From: JAGLSB01 sp023135955
GTDB taxonomy: Bacteria; Bacteroidota; Bacteroidia; Bacteroidales; GCA-2748055
Assembly (NCBI GenBank): GCA_030673645.1
Contig: DAOVIO010000193.1
Coordinates: 1 to 7,086 of the forward strand
Direction of reading: 5' to 3'
Length of the DNA stretch: 7,086 nt
Shown: in pieces, positions 5,984-7,086 of the stretch
How positions within the stretch are numbered: position 1 is the first letter of the stretch
Layout of the letters: the number at the start of each line of letters is the position of its first letter
The notes under the pieces: model-generated
Told to the model about the DNA's origin: nothing
What the model saw: the letters and a program-made list of their open reading frames with translations, nothing else
Database searches by the model: none
Translations under genes and position numbers: made by a program

Positions 5984-6886
5984 GTGAATAATAATACAAA
6001 AGGACTCCTTTATGCCGGATTTACAGCCTTATTATGGGGCTTTCTTGCAATTGCTTTAAAAATCTCACTTTATACTCTTAAACCCGCAACAGTAGTCTGG
6101 TTCAGATTCAGCATTGCATTTATTATATTACTTGTTTCCTTATCTATTTTCGACAAGAAAATGATAAAATCTGTCAAAGCATTACCACCGATGGTATTTC
6201 TGGCAGCTCTCTTTCTTGGCTTAAACTATTTAGGTTTTATTACCGGACTTCAAAAGACAACACCTGGTACCGCTCAGATTTTTATTCAGATTGGGCCAGT
6301 TAGTCTTGCTATTGCCGGGATTATATTCTTTAAAGAAAGAATTACCTGGAAGCATTTTGCTGGACTATTATTGTTGGTATTAGGATTTTATTTGTTCTAT
6401 TCACAACAAAACCCTGGGAGTATTGAGGATGCTACAAATCTGAGGAACGGAGTAATATTTGTTATGTTGGGGGGATTGTGCTGGGCAGGATTTTCAGTGC
6501 TTCAAAAAATTATGGTAAGCAAGCATAATCCTAATCATCTGAATATGGTGATTTACGGATTTAGTGCCCTTGTTTTACTACCATTTGTTGAATATAGTAA
6601 AATACCCGATTTAACTTTAAATGATTGGTTATTACTAATTTTTCTAGGGCTTAATACATTGCTGGCATATGGATCCCTCGCATTAGCATTGAAGTACGCT
6701 GAAGCAAATAAAATAAGTATGATTATTACACTGAACCCTATTTTAACATTTGTGACAATGGCTATATTGGAAATTATAGCCGTAAGCTGGATTGAGTATG
6801 AGAATTTTACTTATCTAAGCATTTTGGGCGCAATTTTAGCCCTTATAGGCGTAAGTGTAGTTGTCTTGAAAAGGAAGAAAGAATAG
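5984..6886 (+). CDS. EamA/DMT-family inner-membrane permease (GTG start)
   Basis: The 300-residue product has two EamA repeats and about ten membrane helices. Typical family landmarks are LLWGF in helix 1 (16-20), VWFRF (38-42), the FKERITW loop closing repeat 1 (116-122), and in repeat 2 LCWAGFSVLQK (165-175) and the TLNPILTF helix (249-256). A basic tail, LKRKKE, would face the cytoplasm. Substrate is unknown; relatives export metabolites or drugs. The start is GTG at 5984: an in-frame TAA lies at 5969-5971, and the first internal Met (residue 60) would delete the first two helices. No Shine-Dalgarno and no TAnnTTTG promoter are visible in the 252 bases upstream, which hold the REP-like pair. 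The last base of its TAG stop is also the first base of a heptamer repeat array. Confidence 0.9.
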   Translation: MNNNTKGLLYAGFTALLWGFLAIALKISLYTLKPATVVWFRFSIAFIILLVSLSIFDKKMIKSVKALPPMVFLAALFLGLNYLGFITGLQKTTPGTAQIFIQIGPVSLAIAGIIFFKERITWKHFAGLLLLVLGFYLFYSQQNPGSIEDATNLRNGVIFVMLGGLCWAGFSVLQKIMVSKHNPNHLNMVIYGFSALVLLPFVEYSKIPDLTLNDWLLLIFLGLNTLLAYGSLALALKYAEANKISMIITLNPILTFVTMAILEIIAVSWIEYENFTYLSILGAILALIGVSVVVLKRKKE

Positions 6887-6927
6887 TTACTGGTTACTGG
6901 TTACTGGTTACTGGTTACTGGTTACTG
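6886..6927 (+). repeat. Six perfect tandem GTTACTG heptamers
   Basis: Forty-two bases are exactly six head-to-tail copies of GTTACTG. The first G is the last base of the TAG stop of the EamA permease gene. The heptamer is the complement of the CAGTAAC unit in the 40-bp array that follows, so the two blocks form an inverted repeat around a loop beginning AAATGATGAC (6928-6937). The same motif, in its GTTGCTG form, builds the inverted repeat at 1857-1939. Confidence 0.97.
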
Positions 6928-6940
6928 AAATGATGACTTT

Positions 6941-7086
6941 CTTCCCAGTAACCAGCAACCAGCAACTCTACTTATCCTTTCTTCCCAGTAACCAGCAACC
7001 AGCAACTCTACTTATCCTTTCTTCCCAGTAACCAGCAACCAGCAACTCTACTTATCCTTTCTTCCCAGCAACAAGTAACCAGCAAC
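6941..7086 (+). repeat. 40-bp tandem repeat array of CAGYAAC triplets, runs off the right edge
   Basis: Three identical 40-base units (6941-6980, 6981-7020, 7021-7060) are followed by 26 bases of a fourth that differs at three positions. Each unit is CTTCC, then three heptamers (CAGTAAC CAGCAAC CAGCAAC), then TCTACTTATCCTTT. The array therefore has a 7-base period inside a 40-base period, with a 19-base pyrimidine-rich spacer between heptamer triplets. The incomplete unit reads CAGCAAC AAGTAAC CAGCAAC and ends exactly at the window edge. The units have no unique spacers, so it is not a CRISPR array, and neither period suggests coding. Confidence 0.97.

Noticed and set aside
5745..5999. Minus-strand reading frame of 84 codons through the REP-like pair
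   Set aside because: Much of it is translation of the palindromic repeats, and it overlaps the EamA start on the other strand. No protein motif is seen.
148..6886. The two EamA permeases as a recent duplication bounding the window
   Set aside because: The proteins share the family fold and loop motifs but little direct sequence identity by eye, so they are separate paralogues.
6941..7086. CRISPR array
   Set aside because: The whole 40-bp period is identical between units, including the stretch between heptamer triplets. There are no variable spacers and no cas genes nearby.

Overview
The window looks like a chromosomal segment of a member of the Bacteroidota. It is strongly AT-rich and the starts lack Shine-Dalgarno sequences, with A-rich leaders instead. 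One upstream region carries a TTG / TAnnTTTG-type promoter. The gene content also fits: a DUF1080 lipoprotein, an exported M1-type metallopeptidase and EamA transporters. Species or genus cannot be read from the sequence.

Layout. Positions 1-4600 are all minus-strand. From the right they are: a DUF1080 lipoprotein (3875-4600); a secreted M1 metallopeptidase (1946-3838), probably in the same transcript; the DNA repair glycosylase Tag (1211-1786); a decayed rhodanese-like fragment (1073-1207) in frame behind tag; an EamA/DMT permease (148-1002) with its own likely promoter; and the first 12 codons of what may be another exported protein (1-37). A 219-bp divergent region separates these from two plus-strand genes: a PfkB-family sugar kinase (4820-5731) and a second EamA permease (5984-6886, GTG start).

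The genes do not form one obvious pathway. The DUF1080 protein (family linked to 3-keto-glycoside hydrolysis) and the divergent sugar kinase could both belong to carbohydrate use. The M1 peptidase would work in the periplasm or outside the cell. Tag and the two permeases look like ordinary housekeeping or accessory genes.

The most unusual content is between the genes. Two loci carry the same heptamer family, GTTRCTG / CAGYAAC, directly behind a gene end. One is a perfect 24-bp inverted repeat at 1857-1939. The other is six head-to-tail GTTACTG copies starting on the last base of a stop codon (6886-6927), followed by a 40-bp tandem array of the complementary heptamers (6941-7086) that runs off the right edge. 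A different pair of inverted REP-like units lies at 5752-5884. Both have an 18-bp palindrome with the same outer arms but different self-complementary centres (AGCT versus GTAC). I see no defence system, CRISPR array, transposase gene, tRNA or rRNA.
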